From DTHT01 sp037444625 (GTDB lineage Bacteria > Acidobacteriota > Terriglobia > Bryobacterales > Bryobacteraceae): a DNA stretch of 10,704 nucleotides. Position 1 is the stretch's first letter, and every line of letters starts with the position of its first letter. The notes under the pieces are model-generated. The model did no database searches, was not told the origin of the DNA, and saw nothing but the letters and a program-made list of their open reading frames with translations. Shown here piece by piece: positions 1 to 7,700 of the stretch. The position numbers were made by a program, and so were the translations under genes. The stretch lies in contig JBBIMA010000099.1 in the NCBI GenBank assembly GCA_037444625.1, positions 1 to 10,704 of the forward strand, read 5' to 3'.

Positions 1-1
1 C

Positions 2-1162
2 ATCTGCCTGCTGGCCAACACCGCCCCGGTGGCCTTCGGCTCGATCGGCACGCCGATTCTGACCCTGGCCACGGTGACCGGGCTGCCGATGGAGAAGTTG
101 AGCGCCGCCACCGGCCGCATCTGCGCGCCGATTTCCTTGATCGTGCCGGCCTACTTGATCCTGGTGATGGGCGGCCGGCGGGTGACGAAGGGCGTGCTGC
201 CGGCGGTCCTGGCTTGCGGCGCCTCCTTCGCGGGGACCCAGTTTCTGGCTTCGAACTTCATCGGGCCGCAACTGACCGACATCCTGAGTTCGCTGGCGGC
301 CATCGGGGCGCTGGTCGGGCTGCTGCTGGTGTGGAGGCCGAAGGACCGGTTTCGCTTCAACGACCCCGATCGGGCGCCGGCCCTCGCGCGGCGGCACAGC
401 GGCCGGCAGTTGCTGACCGCCTGGGGTCCCTACGCGCTGCTGGTGATCTTCGTGCTGCTCTGGGGCTGGCAGCCGGTGCGCAGCCGGCTGAATGCCTACC
501 GGGTGGAATTCGCCTGGCCGGGCCTGCACAACCTGGTGCAGCGCATGCCGCCGGTCAGCTCGACGCCCTCGGCTTATCCGGCCGTGTACAACTTCAACTG
601 GCTGGCCGCCTCGGGAACGGCCTGCCTGTTTGCCGCCCTGCTGTCGGCCCTGCTGCTCAGGCTGTCGCTCCGGCAGTTCGGGCGTATCTTCTGGATGACG
701 GTGAAACAGCTCGCCCTGCCCGAGCTGACCATCGCCGCCGTGCTGGCGCTGGCTTTCCTGATGAATTACTCGGGGGCGACCGCCACCCTGGGACTGGCCT
801 TCGCCGCCACCGGCCTGCTGTTCCCCTTCTTCAGTTCGCTGCTCGGCTGGCTGGGCGTGTTCCTGACCGGCTCGGACACCTCGGCCAACGCCCTGTTCGG
901 CAACTTGCAGGTGATCACCGCCGGCCGGTTGGGCTTCAATCCGGTCTTGATGGCGGCGGCCAACTCGGCCGGCGGGGTGATGGGCAAGATGATCAGCCTG
1001 CAAAGCATCGCCGTGGCGGCGGCGGCTACCTCGATGCCCCGCGCCGACGAAGGCCGGCTGTTCCGCTTCACGCTGCGGCACAGCATTCTGCTGGCCACCC
1101 TGATCGGCTTGATCACGGTCTTCTACGCCTACCTGATGCCCGCCTGGGCTCCCTCGCCTTGA
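2..1162 (+). CDS. lldP: L-lactate permease, C-terminal part (5' truncated by window)
   Basis: This is the C-terminal 386 residues of a multi-pass inner-membrane transporter of the LldP/LctP family, which takes up L-lactate (and often glycolate or D-lactate) with protons. The frame is already open at base 2, so the real start lies left of the window; E. coli LldP has 551 residues, so roughly 70% is present. The first visible residues are a hydrophobic run containing NTAPVAFGSIGTPI. The most diagnostic block is GSDTSANALFGNLQ (about 868-912), followed by a small-residue helix NSAGGVMGKMISLQS, both typical of the family. At least eight hydrophobic segments are visible, split by a basic cytoplasmic loop (about 340-400) and a polar loop (about 475-590). 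The TGA stop at 1160-1162 lies inside the 3' end of the convergent response-regulator gene. It is transcribed opposite to the metal-efflux operon and has no evident functional link to it. Identity is firm; exact substrate is by family only. Confidence 0.93.
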   Translation: MCLLANTAPVAFGSIGTPILTLATVTGLPMEKLSAATGRICAPISLIVPAYLILVMGGRRVTKGVLPAVLACGASFAGTQFLASNFIGPQLTDILSSLAAIGALVGLLLVWRPKDRFRFNDPDRAPALARRHSGRQLLTAWGPYALLVIFVLLWGWQPVRSRLNAYRVEFAWPGLHNLVQRMPPVSSTPSAYPAVYNFNWLAASGTACLFAALLSALLLRLSLRQFGRIFWMTVKQLALPELTIAAVLALAFLMNYSGATATLGLAFAATGLLFPFFSSLLGWLGVFLTGSDTSANALFGNLQVITAGRLGFNPVLMAAANSAGGVMGKMISLQSIAVAAAATSMPRADEGRLFRFTLRHSILLATLIGLITVFYAYLMPAWAPSP

Positions 1163-2553
1163 GGGTCGGCTTCGGGACCCGCGCCCCCGCGCTGCTTGAT
1201 GCCGTGCTTCTCCATCCGGTAGATCAGCGTCTTGCGGCTGATGTCGAGGTAGCGCGCGGCCTGCGTCTGGTTCCAGCCGCACCTCTCCAGAGCGCGCAGG
1301 ATCAGCTCCTTTTCCACCGCCTCCAGGCTGATGCCTTCCGGCGGCAGCTCGAGTTGGATGGCGTCCAGGGCGGGCCGCTCGCGGCGCAGGAACTCGGGCA
1401 GATCGCCCAGGGTGATCTCCTCGCCTCGGGCCAGCAGCACCAGCCGTTCGATGACGTTTTCCAGCTCCCGCACATTGCCCGGCCAGCGATAGGCGGCGAA
1501 GTGCGGCAACAGTGCGGGGGGCAAGACCAGCTCGGGGCGCCCGTGCCGTTGCTTGCTTTTCTCGAAGAAGTGCAGCACCAGCTCGGGGATGTCCTCGCTA
1601 CGCTCGCGCAGCGGAGGCAGCTCCAGCGGGATCACCGCCAGCCGGTAGTAGAGGTCCTCCCGGAAGGTCCCGTCCTCCACCATGGCTTGCAGATTGCGAT
1701 GGGTGGCGGCCAGGATGCGCACGTCCACCTTGAGCGGTCCGCTCGCTCCCAGCTTCTCGATCTCGCGCTCTTGGATGAGGCGCAGGAGCTTGACCTGCAA
1801 GGGCGGGGGCAGCTCGCCGATCTCGTCCAAAAACAGCGTGCCGCCCTCTGCCAGCTCCACCCGCCCCCTCTTGTGCGCCACCGCTCCGGTGAAGGCCCCT
1901 TTCAGGTGGCCGAACAGCTCGGATTCCAGCAGGTCGCGCGGAATGGCCCCGCAGTTGATGGTCACGAAAGGGTGCTCGCGCCGCCGGCTGTTGAAGTGGA
2001 TGGCCTTGGCCAGCAGCTCCTTGCCCGTGCCGGTTTCCCCCCGGATCAACACGGTGGCGTCGGTGGGCGCCACCCGGGCGGCCGACTCGAGCGTCTCCAG
2101 CAGGGCGGCCGAGCGGCCCAGGATGTTCTCAAAGCCGTACTTGCGATCCAGGCTGCGGCGCAGCGCCTCGACCTCCTGCCGGAGCCGGTGGTGCTCCAGG
2201 GCCCGCGCCACCACCAGCCGCAGAGCCTCCGCGTTCACCGGCTTGGTGATGTAGTCGTAGGCGCCCGCCTTCATGGCCTCGACCGCCGATTCCACCGTCC
2301 CGAAGGCGGTCACCACGATCACGATGATCTCCGGGTAATCGGCCTTGATACGCCGCAGCAGTTCGATCCCGCTCAGCCCCGGCATCTTCAGATCGGTGAT
2401 CACCAGATCGGCGGGCGATTTCTCCAGCAGGGCCAGCGCCTGCCCGGCCTCGGCCGCGGTGGCCACCGCATAGCCGGCCTGTTCGAGCTGCACCTCGGTG
2501 ACCCGGCGCAGGCTGTCGTCGTCCTCCACCACCAGGATCCGGCCGGCGCTCAC
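1129..2553 (-). CDS. NtrC-family sigma-54-dependent response regulator
   Basis: A 474-residue cytoplasmic transcription activator with the complete three-domain NtrC/ZraR layout. The receiver domain (residues 5-120) has acidic pocket D11/D12, phosphoacceptor D54 in VITDLKMPG, T82 and K104. The AAA+ sigma-54-interaction domain (about 143-375) has Walker A GETGTGKE at 172-179, the sigma-54 contact loop GAFTGA at 219-224, Walker B TLFLDEI at 239-245 and WPGN at 357-360. The C-terminal Fis-type helix-turn-helix (about 410-450) contains GWNQTQAARYLDISRKTL. A 20-residue Gly/Glu/Ala-rich tail follows. The start is GTG at 2553, with GGGAGGG at 2559-2565 five bases upstream, and it overlaps the kinase stop by four bases (GTGA), so the two are translationally coupled cognate partners. 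By family knowledge, phosphorylated protein would activate a sigma-54 promoter; as last gene of the operon it probably controls the pump genes (inference). A zraR-like name is possible but orthology is not shown. Confidence 0.95.
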   Translation of the reverse strand: MSAGRILVVEDDDSLRRVTEVQLEQAGYAVATAAEAGQALALLEKSPADLVITDLKMPGLSGIELLRRIKADYPEIIVIVVTAFGTVESAVEAMKAGAYDYITKPVNAEALRLVVARALEHHRLRQEVEALRRSLDRKYGFENILGRSAALLETLESAARVAPTDATVLIRGETGTGKELLAKAIHFNSRRREHPFVTINCGAIPRDLLESELFGHLKGAFTGAVAHKRGRVELAEGGTLFLDEIGELPPPLQVKLLRLIQEREIEKLGASGPLKVDVRILAATHRNLQAMVEDGTFREDLYYRLAVIPLELPPLRERSEDIPELVLHFFEKSKQRHGRPELVLPPALLPHFAAYRWPGNVRELENVIERLVLLARGEEITLGDLPEFLRRERPALDAIQLELPPEGISLEAVEKELILRALERCGWNQTQAARYLDISRKTLIYRMEKHGIKQRGGAGPEADPQGEGAQAGIR

Positions 2554-3611
2554 CGATTCCCTCCCGGCAGCCAGACCGAAAACGTCATGCCTCCCTCGGG
2601 GTTGCGCTCCGCCCGGATCGCGCCGCCGTGCTGGGTCACGATTTGGTGGGCTACCGACAGCCCCAGGCCCGTGCCGTCGCGCTTGGTGGTAAAGAAGGGA
2701 TCGAAGATCCGCTCCAGATCGCCCTCCGCTATGCCCTCGCCCTGGTCGCGCACCTGGACGGCCAAGCCGCCGTTTTCCGGCCCGGCGGCCAGCAGGATCT
2801 CGCCCCCTCGCGGCATGGCCTGGGCGGCGTTGATGGTGAGGTTCAGCAACACCTGGGTGATCTGCTCGGGATCGGCCACCACCGGGGCCAGCCCGGCGGC
2901 CACCTCCTTACGCAGCCGGATGCCGTTTTTCTCGGCCAGGTGCGCCACCAGAGCGATCACGTTGTCCAAGAGCCGTTCGATCTGCACCGGGCGGCGCTCG
3001 GGCGGGCGCGGGCGGGCGAAATCCAGCAGATCGCCCAGCAGCCGGTTCAGCCGCCGGCACTCCTTGCGAATGATGCCCAGGAACTCCGCGCGCATCTGGG
3101 GGCCGGTCGCCTCCTGGCCCAGGATCTCCGCCGCCCCTTCGATCGAGGCTAGCGGATTGCGGATCTCGTGCGCCAGTCCGGCCGAGAGCTGGCCGATCGC
3201 CGAGAGCCGGTCGGCCCGCCGGATCTGCTCGAAACTGCTCTCCAGTTCCCGGTAGACCCGGCGCAGCTCGCGCTCCCGCCGCCGGCTGCGATCGCTCAGG
3301 ATCCCGGTCACGGTGCCCACCAGGAAAAACACCACGATCTCGGCGTACTGATTGGCCGAATAGTACCGCCAGCCATGCCAGGTCAGCACGATGTGCGGGA
3401 TGTAGCAGAGGGCGGAAATCGCCGCCGCCGCCAGCCCGCCCGGCGTGCCGAAGCTGATCGCCGCGTAGACGATCGGCAGATAGTACAGCCGCTGGAAGAT
3501 GTTGTGCCAGAGCAGCAGTTCGGGCGGCGTCAGATAATGCCCCGCGCTGGTCAGGGCGATGCCCGCCGCCGTCAGCGCGATCTTGCCCGCCGCCCGCCTC
3601 TCCTGGCTCAC
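2550..3611 (-). CDS. Membrane sensor histidine kinase, partner of the NtrC-type regulator
   Basis: A 353-residue inner-membrane histidine kinase. Residues 9-105 hold about four hydrophobic segments (roughly 9-27, 39-56, 58-78, 88-105) joined by very short loops, so there is no periplasmic sensing domain and no HAMP or PAS domain. A charged, probably coiled-coil linker (106-134) leads to the HisKA domain with phosphoacceptor H148 in LAHEIRNPL. The HATPase domain has N-box residues N257 and N261, G1 box DQGEGI at 289-294, F box DPFF at 304-307 and G2 box GTGLGL at 313-318. The chosen start is GTG at 3611, preceded by an AGGGGGG run. An in-frame extension up to 3731 is possible, but it would add 40 basic, low-complexity residues lying almost wholly inside the upstream gene. 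The stop overlaps the regulator start by four bases. The signal sensed is unknown; context suggests metal or envelope stress. The catalytic class is certain and the start fairly sure. Confidence 0.92.
   Translation of the reverse strand: MSQERRAAGKIALTAAGIALTSAGHYLTPPELLLWHNIFQRLYYLPIVYAAISFGTPGGLAAAAISALCYIPHIVLTWHGWRYYSANQYAEIVVFFLVGTVTGILSDRSRRRERELRRVYRELESSFEQIRRADRLSAIGQLSAGLAHEIRNPLASIEGAAEILGQEATGPQMRAEFLGIIRKECRRLNRLLGDLLDFARPRPPERRPVQIERLLDNVIALVAHLAEKNGIRLRKEVAAGLAPVVADPEQITQVLLNLTINAAQAMPRGGEILLAAGPENGGLAVQVRDQGEGIAEGDLERIFDPFFTTKRDGTGLGLSVAHQIVTQHGGAIRAERNPEGGMTFSVWLPGGNR
2559..2565 (-). promoter_or_regulatory. Ribosome binding site of the response regulator gene
   Basis: Minus-strand GGGAGGG, five bases before the GTG start at 2553. 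It supports this GTG, which overlaps the kinase TGA, as the true start. Confidence 0.65.
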
Positions 3612-3613
3612 TG

Positions 3614-3620
3614 CCCCCCT
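3614..3620 (-). promoter_or_regulatory. Probable ribosome binding site deciding the kinase GTG start
   Basis: Minus-strand AGGGGGG lies two bases (counted from the last G) to about six bases (from AGG) before the GTG at 3611. It sits in the 25-base gap after the upstream TGA. The spacing is short but usable, and it argues against the longer in-frame start at 3731. Confidence 0.45.
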
Positions 3621-3636
3621 GGACCCATTATGCCCC

Positions 3637-4002
3637 TCAGTGGTGGTGCTTGGTTTCACCGCCCTCCGCCCCGGCCGGCGCCCCGCCCAGCGGCTCGATC
3701 TTGTCCACCCGGATGACGCCGGTCTTCTCATACAGCACGCCCGTCACGCGCACCTTCCGGGCGGCAAACTTCTCGGGCGTCTGCTGGTCGCTCAGCCGGT
3801 AGAGATTGCGCCCGTCGTAGAGAGCGTAGCGGGCGCCGTGCTTGATGCATTCCCGCACGCAGCGGTCCTCGGGCGTGATGCCCATGGCTTTGTGGTCGTT
3901 CTTGCACATCGTGCAAGTGATGACCCCGGTGAAGGTCCCGGGCTTGTCGGCGGCCGCGGCGAGCGCCGCGCCGATAATCAGCATGGCGATGGATTTGCTC
4001 AT
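3637..4002 (-). CDS. Small secreted Cys/His-containing protein, DUF5818-like
   Basis: A 121-residue protein with an N-terminal hydrophobic segment (residues 4-18) ending in an Ala run, consistent with a signal peptide cleaved near AAA-DKP. The mature part opens with GTFTGVIT and then carries four cysteines at 30, 33, 48 and 52 (a CxxC and a CxxxC), plus H37 and H55. A beta-rich region follows, with YALYDGRNLYRLSDQ (59-73) and PEKFAARKVRVTGVL (76-90), ending in KHHH. From memory this layout matches small secreted proteins common in Acidobacteriota (DUF5818-like: a short Cys region followed by an OB-like 'vTG.l' beta unit); no family was searched. The ATG start at 4002 overlaps the stop of the preceding gene by four bases (ATGA), and an AGAGG-type ribosome site lies just upstream. 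The location after cusA and the Cys/His content suggest a periplasmic metal-handling role, perhaps analogous to CusF, but this is inference only. Confidence 0.8.
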   Translation of the reverse strand: MSKSIAMLIIGAALAAAADKPGTFTGVITCTMCKNDHKAMGITPEDRCVRECIKHGARYALYDGRNLYRLSDQQTPEKFAARKVRVTGVLYEKTGVIRVDKIEPLGGAPAGAEGGETKHHH

Positions 4003-4769
4003 GTTCCTCTCTGGCTCCTTTCCTCGATCGAAATCAAGAACTTCAATCCCTTCTCCCGGTTCAGGCGCCGCCAGAGGGCATCGAAGCGCTCCTCCTCCAG
4101 CGGGCGCTTGAGCTGAAACCGGAAGGATTTCCTGCTGCCGTACTGCCGGCGGGCGCGCTCGTAAGTGGTCAGCGTCAGCTCGTAGGGGTCGGTCATGCTG
4201 GCGTTGTCCAGGTCCTGGTATCGCCAGGTGCGGGAGCGGCCCGGCCGGTCGGCTTGGAAGACCAGGCGGTCGGGGCCGGCGCGCAGGACGCCTTGCGTTC
4301 CCTGAAGGGTCCCCAGCAGCTTGACCGGCAGCTCCCACCACCACTCGCCCGGCGCCGGGTCGGCCAGAGCCGCCACCAGCCGGCGGTCCAGCCTGTTCTT
4401 CAGAAAGTCGTAAGCCTCCTGGAAGGAACGGCTCTCGGCGAGGGTGAACTCGTAGCGCCGGTCGGCCCCGAGCAGCAGCGCTCGGTCCTCATAAGTCACG
4501 AGCGTAAGTTTGTCGGGCGAGATGAGCAGTTGCTGAATCTGGTCGTAGCTCCAGCGGCCGTGATGCAGTTGCTCGGGCTTCTTGTTTTTCTTTCCCGCCT
4601 CCTGATAGGAAATGCCGGTCTCGTCCATCACCAGCAGGCCGATCCCGTCCTTCCACCAGTGGGCATGCCGCACCTGGTAGCGCAGGCCGTCTTGGGCGGG
4701 CAGGGCGAGAGCCAGGGAAACGGCCGTCAGGACGGCGAAGCCAGTCGCTTTTTCAATTCGAAATTCCAT
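3999..4769 (-). CDS. Secreted hypothetical protein with two similar beta-rich halves
   Basis: A 256-residue protein of unknown function. Residues 9-26 form a hydrophobic segment ending ALALPAQ-DG, a plausible signal peptide. The rest looks like two copies of one unit (about 43-127 and 160-237). Each has a WxY segment (RWSYDQI; TWRYQDL), a strand with LTLxTYE (89-94; 198-204), a strand YEFTL/FRFQL, and a closing amphipathic helix (SFQEAYDFL; EERFDALWRRL). That order resembles PH-like domains seen in bacterial proteins, which is a fold guess only. A WWW at 143-145 lies between the halves. The ATG at 4769 is preferred to the in-frame GTG at 4775, because GAGG at 4777-4780 is seven bases from the ATG but only one base from the GTG. 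Its first 43 bases overlap the cusA 3' end and its stop overlaps the next start. Co-transcription with the efflux pump suggests an envelope accessory role, unproven. Confidence 0.8.
   Translation of the reverse strand: MEFRIEKATGFAVLTAVSLALALPAQDGLRYQVRHAHWWKDGIGLLVMDETGISYQEAGKKNKKPEQLHHGRWSYDQIQQLLISPDKLTLVTYEDRALLLGADRRYEFTLAESRSFQEAYDFLKNRLDRRLVAALADPAPGEWWWELPVKLLGTLQGTQGVLRAGPDRLVFQADRPGRSRTWRYQDLDNASMTDPYELTLTTYERARRQYGSRKSFRFQLKRPLEEERFDALWRRLNREKGLKFLISIEERSQRGT
4059..4643 (-). repeat. Diverged internal protein duplication in the secreted hypothetical gene
   Basis: Two consecutive protein units, 4389-4643 and 4059-4292, share ordered motifs: W-x-Y, then LTL-x-TYE, then an aromatic/Phe strand (YEFTL versus FRFQL), then an acidic/aromatic helix. 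Similarity is at protein level only and was aligned by eye. The segment between them (about 4293-4388) is Trp-rich. Confidence 0.5.
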
Positions 4770-7700
4770 TTCCACACCTCATAGATTGCGGGATAGACGA
4801 CCAGTTCCAGCAGAAACGAGGTAAAGATGCCGCCGATCATCGGCGCGGCGATCCGTCGCATCACGTCGGCGCCTGTGCCCGCGGACCACATGATGGGGAC
4901 CAGGCCCAGAAACATGCAGGCCACCGTCATGAACTTCGGCCGGATCCGCTTGACTGCGCCGTGCAGGATCGCCTCCTGCAAATCGCGCAGGCTCCTCAGT
5001 CGGCCCTCCTTGCGGGCCTGCTCATAGGCCAGGTCCAGGTAGAGCAGCATGAACACGGCCGTCTCCGCATCCACGCCCATCAGCGCGATCAGCCCCACCC
5101 AGACGCCGATGCTCATGTTGTAACCGAGCAGGTAGAGAAGCCAGATCGCTCCCACCGCCGAGAAGGGCACGGCCAGGATGATGAGCATCGTCTTCACGCC
5201 GGACCTCGTGTTCAGGTACAGCAGCATCAGGATCAGAAACAGCGTCAGAGGCAGCACCACCAGCAGGCGCTTCTTGACGCGCTCCATGGCCTCGTACTGG
5301 CCGCTCCACTCCAGCGCGTAGCCCGGCGGCAATTTGACCTTCGCGCGCACCACGCGCTTGGCCTCCTCCACGTAGCTGCCGACGTCCCGGCCGGCCACGT
5401 CCACGTAAACGTAGCCGTTCAACATGCCGTTTTCGTCGCGGATCATCGAGGGTCCCGCCGCCAGCTTGATCTGGGCGAGCTGGGAGAGAGGAACCTGAGC
5501 GTGGCCGGTCATGTTGCCGTTGCCCGCCGGGACCAGAACGCGCCCGAGCATGTTCAGGTCGCTCCGAAAGTCGCGGTAGTAGCGGACGTTGATCGGATAT
5601 CGGGCCCGTCCTTCGACGGTCGTCGAGACGTTCTCTCCGCCCACGGCGCTCATGACGACTTGCTGGACGTCGGCAATGCTCAACCCGTAGCGAGCGATCT
5701 CCTCGCGCTTCCAGACGAAGTCCAGAAAGTAGCCCCCGCCGGTCCGCTCGGCGAAGACGTTGCGGGTGCCTGGAATCTGCGGCAGCAGGCCCTCGATCTG
5801 GGTGGCGATGCGCTGGATTTCGTTCAGATCGGCGCCGTACACCTTGATCCCGACCGGCGTGCGCACGCCGGTGGTGAGCATGTCAATGCGGCCTTTGACC
5901 GGCATGGTCCAGGAGTTGGCGACGCCGGGAAGTTTCAAGGCGGCGTCCATCTCGTTGACCAGTTGCTCGGTCGTGATACGGTCCGGAGTGATGCGGCGCA
6001 GCAGCTTCCGGGCCCACTCGGGCGCCCAGGCCGAGTACCAGGTGTCCGCCTTCCGCCACTGATCATGCGGTTTGAGGACGATGATGGTCTCCATCATCGA
6101 GAAAGGCGCCGGATCGGTGGAGGTCTCCGCCCGCCCCGCCTTGCCGAACACGCTCTCCACCTCCGGGAAGGACTTGATGATGCGGTCCTGCACTTGCAGG
6201 AGCTTCTGGGCTTCGGTCACCGAAAGGCCGGGCAGGGTGGACGGCATGTAGAGCAACGTGCCCTCGTCGAGCGGGGGCATGAACTCCGAGCCCAGCCGGC
6301 GGTAAATCGGAATGGTCAGGATCACCGCGGCCGCCGCCCCGCCGATCACCAGGTATTTCCAGCGCAGCGCCCAGGCGCAGACCGGCTCGTAGAGCCGGAT
6401 CAGGATCCGGCTGATCGGATGGTTCTCTTCGGAATGGATCTTGCCCACCAGCACCGCGTTGGCGAGCCGGGCCAGCCAGAGCGGCCGGAAGGCGAAGGTC
6501 TTCATGTGCGTGAACAGCAGCCGCATCGCCGGATCCAGGCTGATGGCCAGGACCGCGGCCACGATCATCGAGAGGTTCTTGGTGTAAGCCAGCGGCTTGA
6601 ACAGGCGCCCTTCCTGGGCTTCCAGCGTCAACACCGGCATGAACGACACCGCGATCACCAGCAGGGCGAAGAAACTGGGGCCTCCCACCTCCTTGACCGC
6701 CTGGATGACCACCCGGTGGTAGTCCTCCCTCCGGCCGGTCCGTTCCCATTCCTCCAGCTTCTTGTGCGTCTGCTCCACCACCACGATGGCGGCGTCCACC
6801 ATGGCCCCGATGGCGATGGCGATTCCGCCCAGCGACATGATGTTCGACGTCACCCCGATCAGTTTCATGGGAACGAAAGAAATGATGATCGCCACCGGGA
6901 TGGTGAACACCGGGATGATCGCGCTGGGGATGTGCCAGAGGAAGATGAGAATGACCGCCGAGACGATCGCAACCTCTTCGATCAAGGTATGCTTCAGGTT
7001 CTCTATCGAGCGCAGGATCAGCTCCGAGCGATCGTAGGCGGTGAAGATCTTCACGCCTTCCGGCAGGCCCGGCTCGATGTCCCGGAGCTTCTGCTTGACC
7101 CGCTCGATGACCTGGAGCGCATTCTCGCCCTGGCGCATCACGACGATGCCCCCCACGACGTCGCCCTCCCCGTTCCAGTCCGCCACGCCGCGCCGGATAT
7201 CCGGGCCCAGCGTCACGCTGCCCACGTCCCGCACGCGAACCGGCACTCCGCTCGGCGTGGAGGCCAGCACGATCTCGCCGATGTCCTCGACCGACTGCGC
7301 GTAGCCCCGGCCCCGCACCATGTATTCGGCGCCGCTGAACTCCACCAGCCGCCCGCCCACGTCGTTGTTGCCCTGGCGGACCGCTTCGGCCACCTTCATG
7401 ATCGGAATGTTGTAGGCCTGGAGTTTGTTGGGGTCCACATGGACCTGGTACTGGCGGACGAAGCCTCCGATCGGCGCCACTTCGGCCACCCCCGGGACGG
7501 AGCGCAGGGCGTAACGCAGGAACCAGTCCTGGTAGGAGCGCAGCTCGTCCAGACGGTTCCGGCCGGAGGTGTCCACCAGCACGTACTGGAAGACCCAACC
7601 CACCCCGGTGGCGTCCGGCCCCAGTTCGGTCTTCACTCCCTCCGGCAGCCGCGGCAGCACGCCCGAAAGGTATTCCAGGGTGCGCGAACGCGCCCAGTAG

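Noticed and set aside
1163..1180. Short inverted repeat GGGTC/GACCC with an 8-base loop just after the lactate permease stop, a possible terminator.
   Set aside because: The stem is only five base pairs, no T-run follows, and it lies inside the regulator coding region.
214..3255. Very long open frame (1013 codons) on the plus strand.
   Set aside because: It runs antisense to the regulator and kinase and out of frame with the permease. Its translation is low-complexity Arg/Gln/Ala/Gly-rich, and both real genes have complete motifs.
3612..3731. Upstream extension of the kinase to a start at 3731.
   Set aside because: It would overlap the small secreted gene by about 95 bases and add 40 basic, low-complexity residues before TM1; the GTG at 3611 with a G-rich ribosome site fits better.
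4003..4344. Upstream extension of the small Cys protein frame to 4344.
   Set aside because: It overlaps the secreted hypothetical gene, gives Pro/Arg-rich nonsense, and would bury the signal peptide that starts cleanly at 4002.
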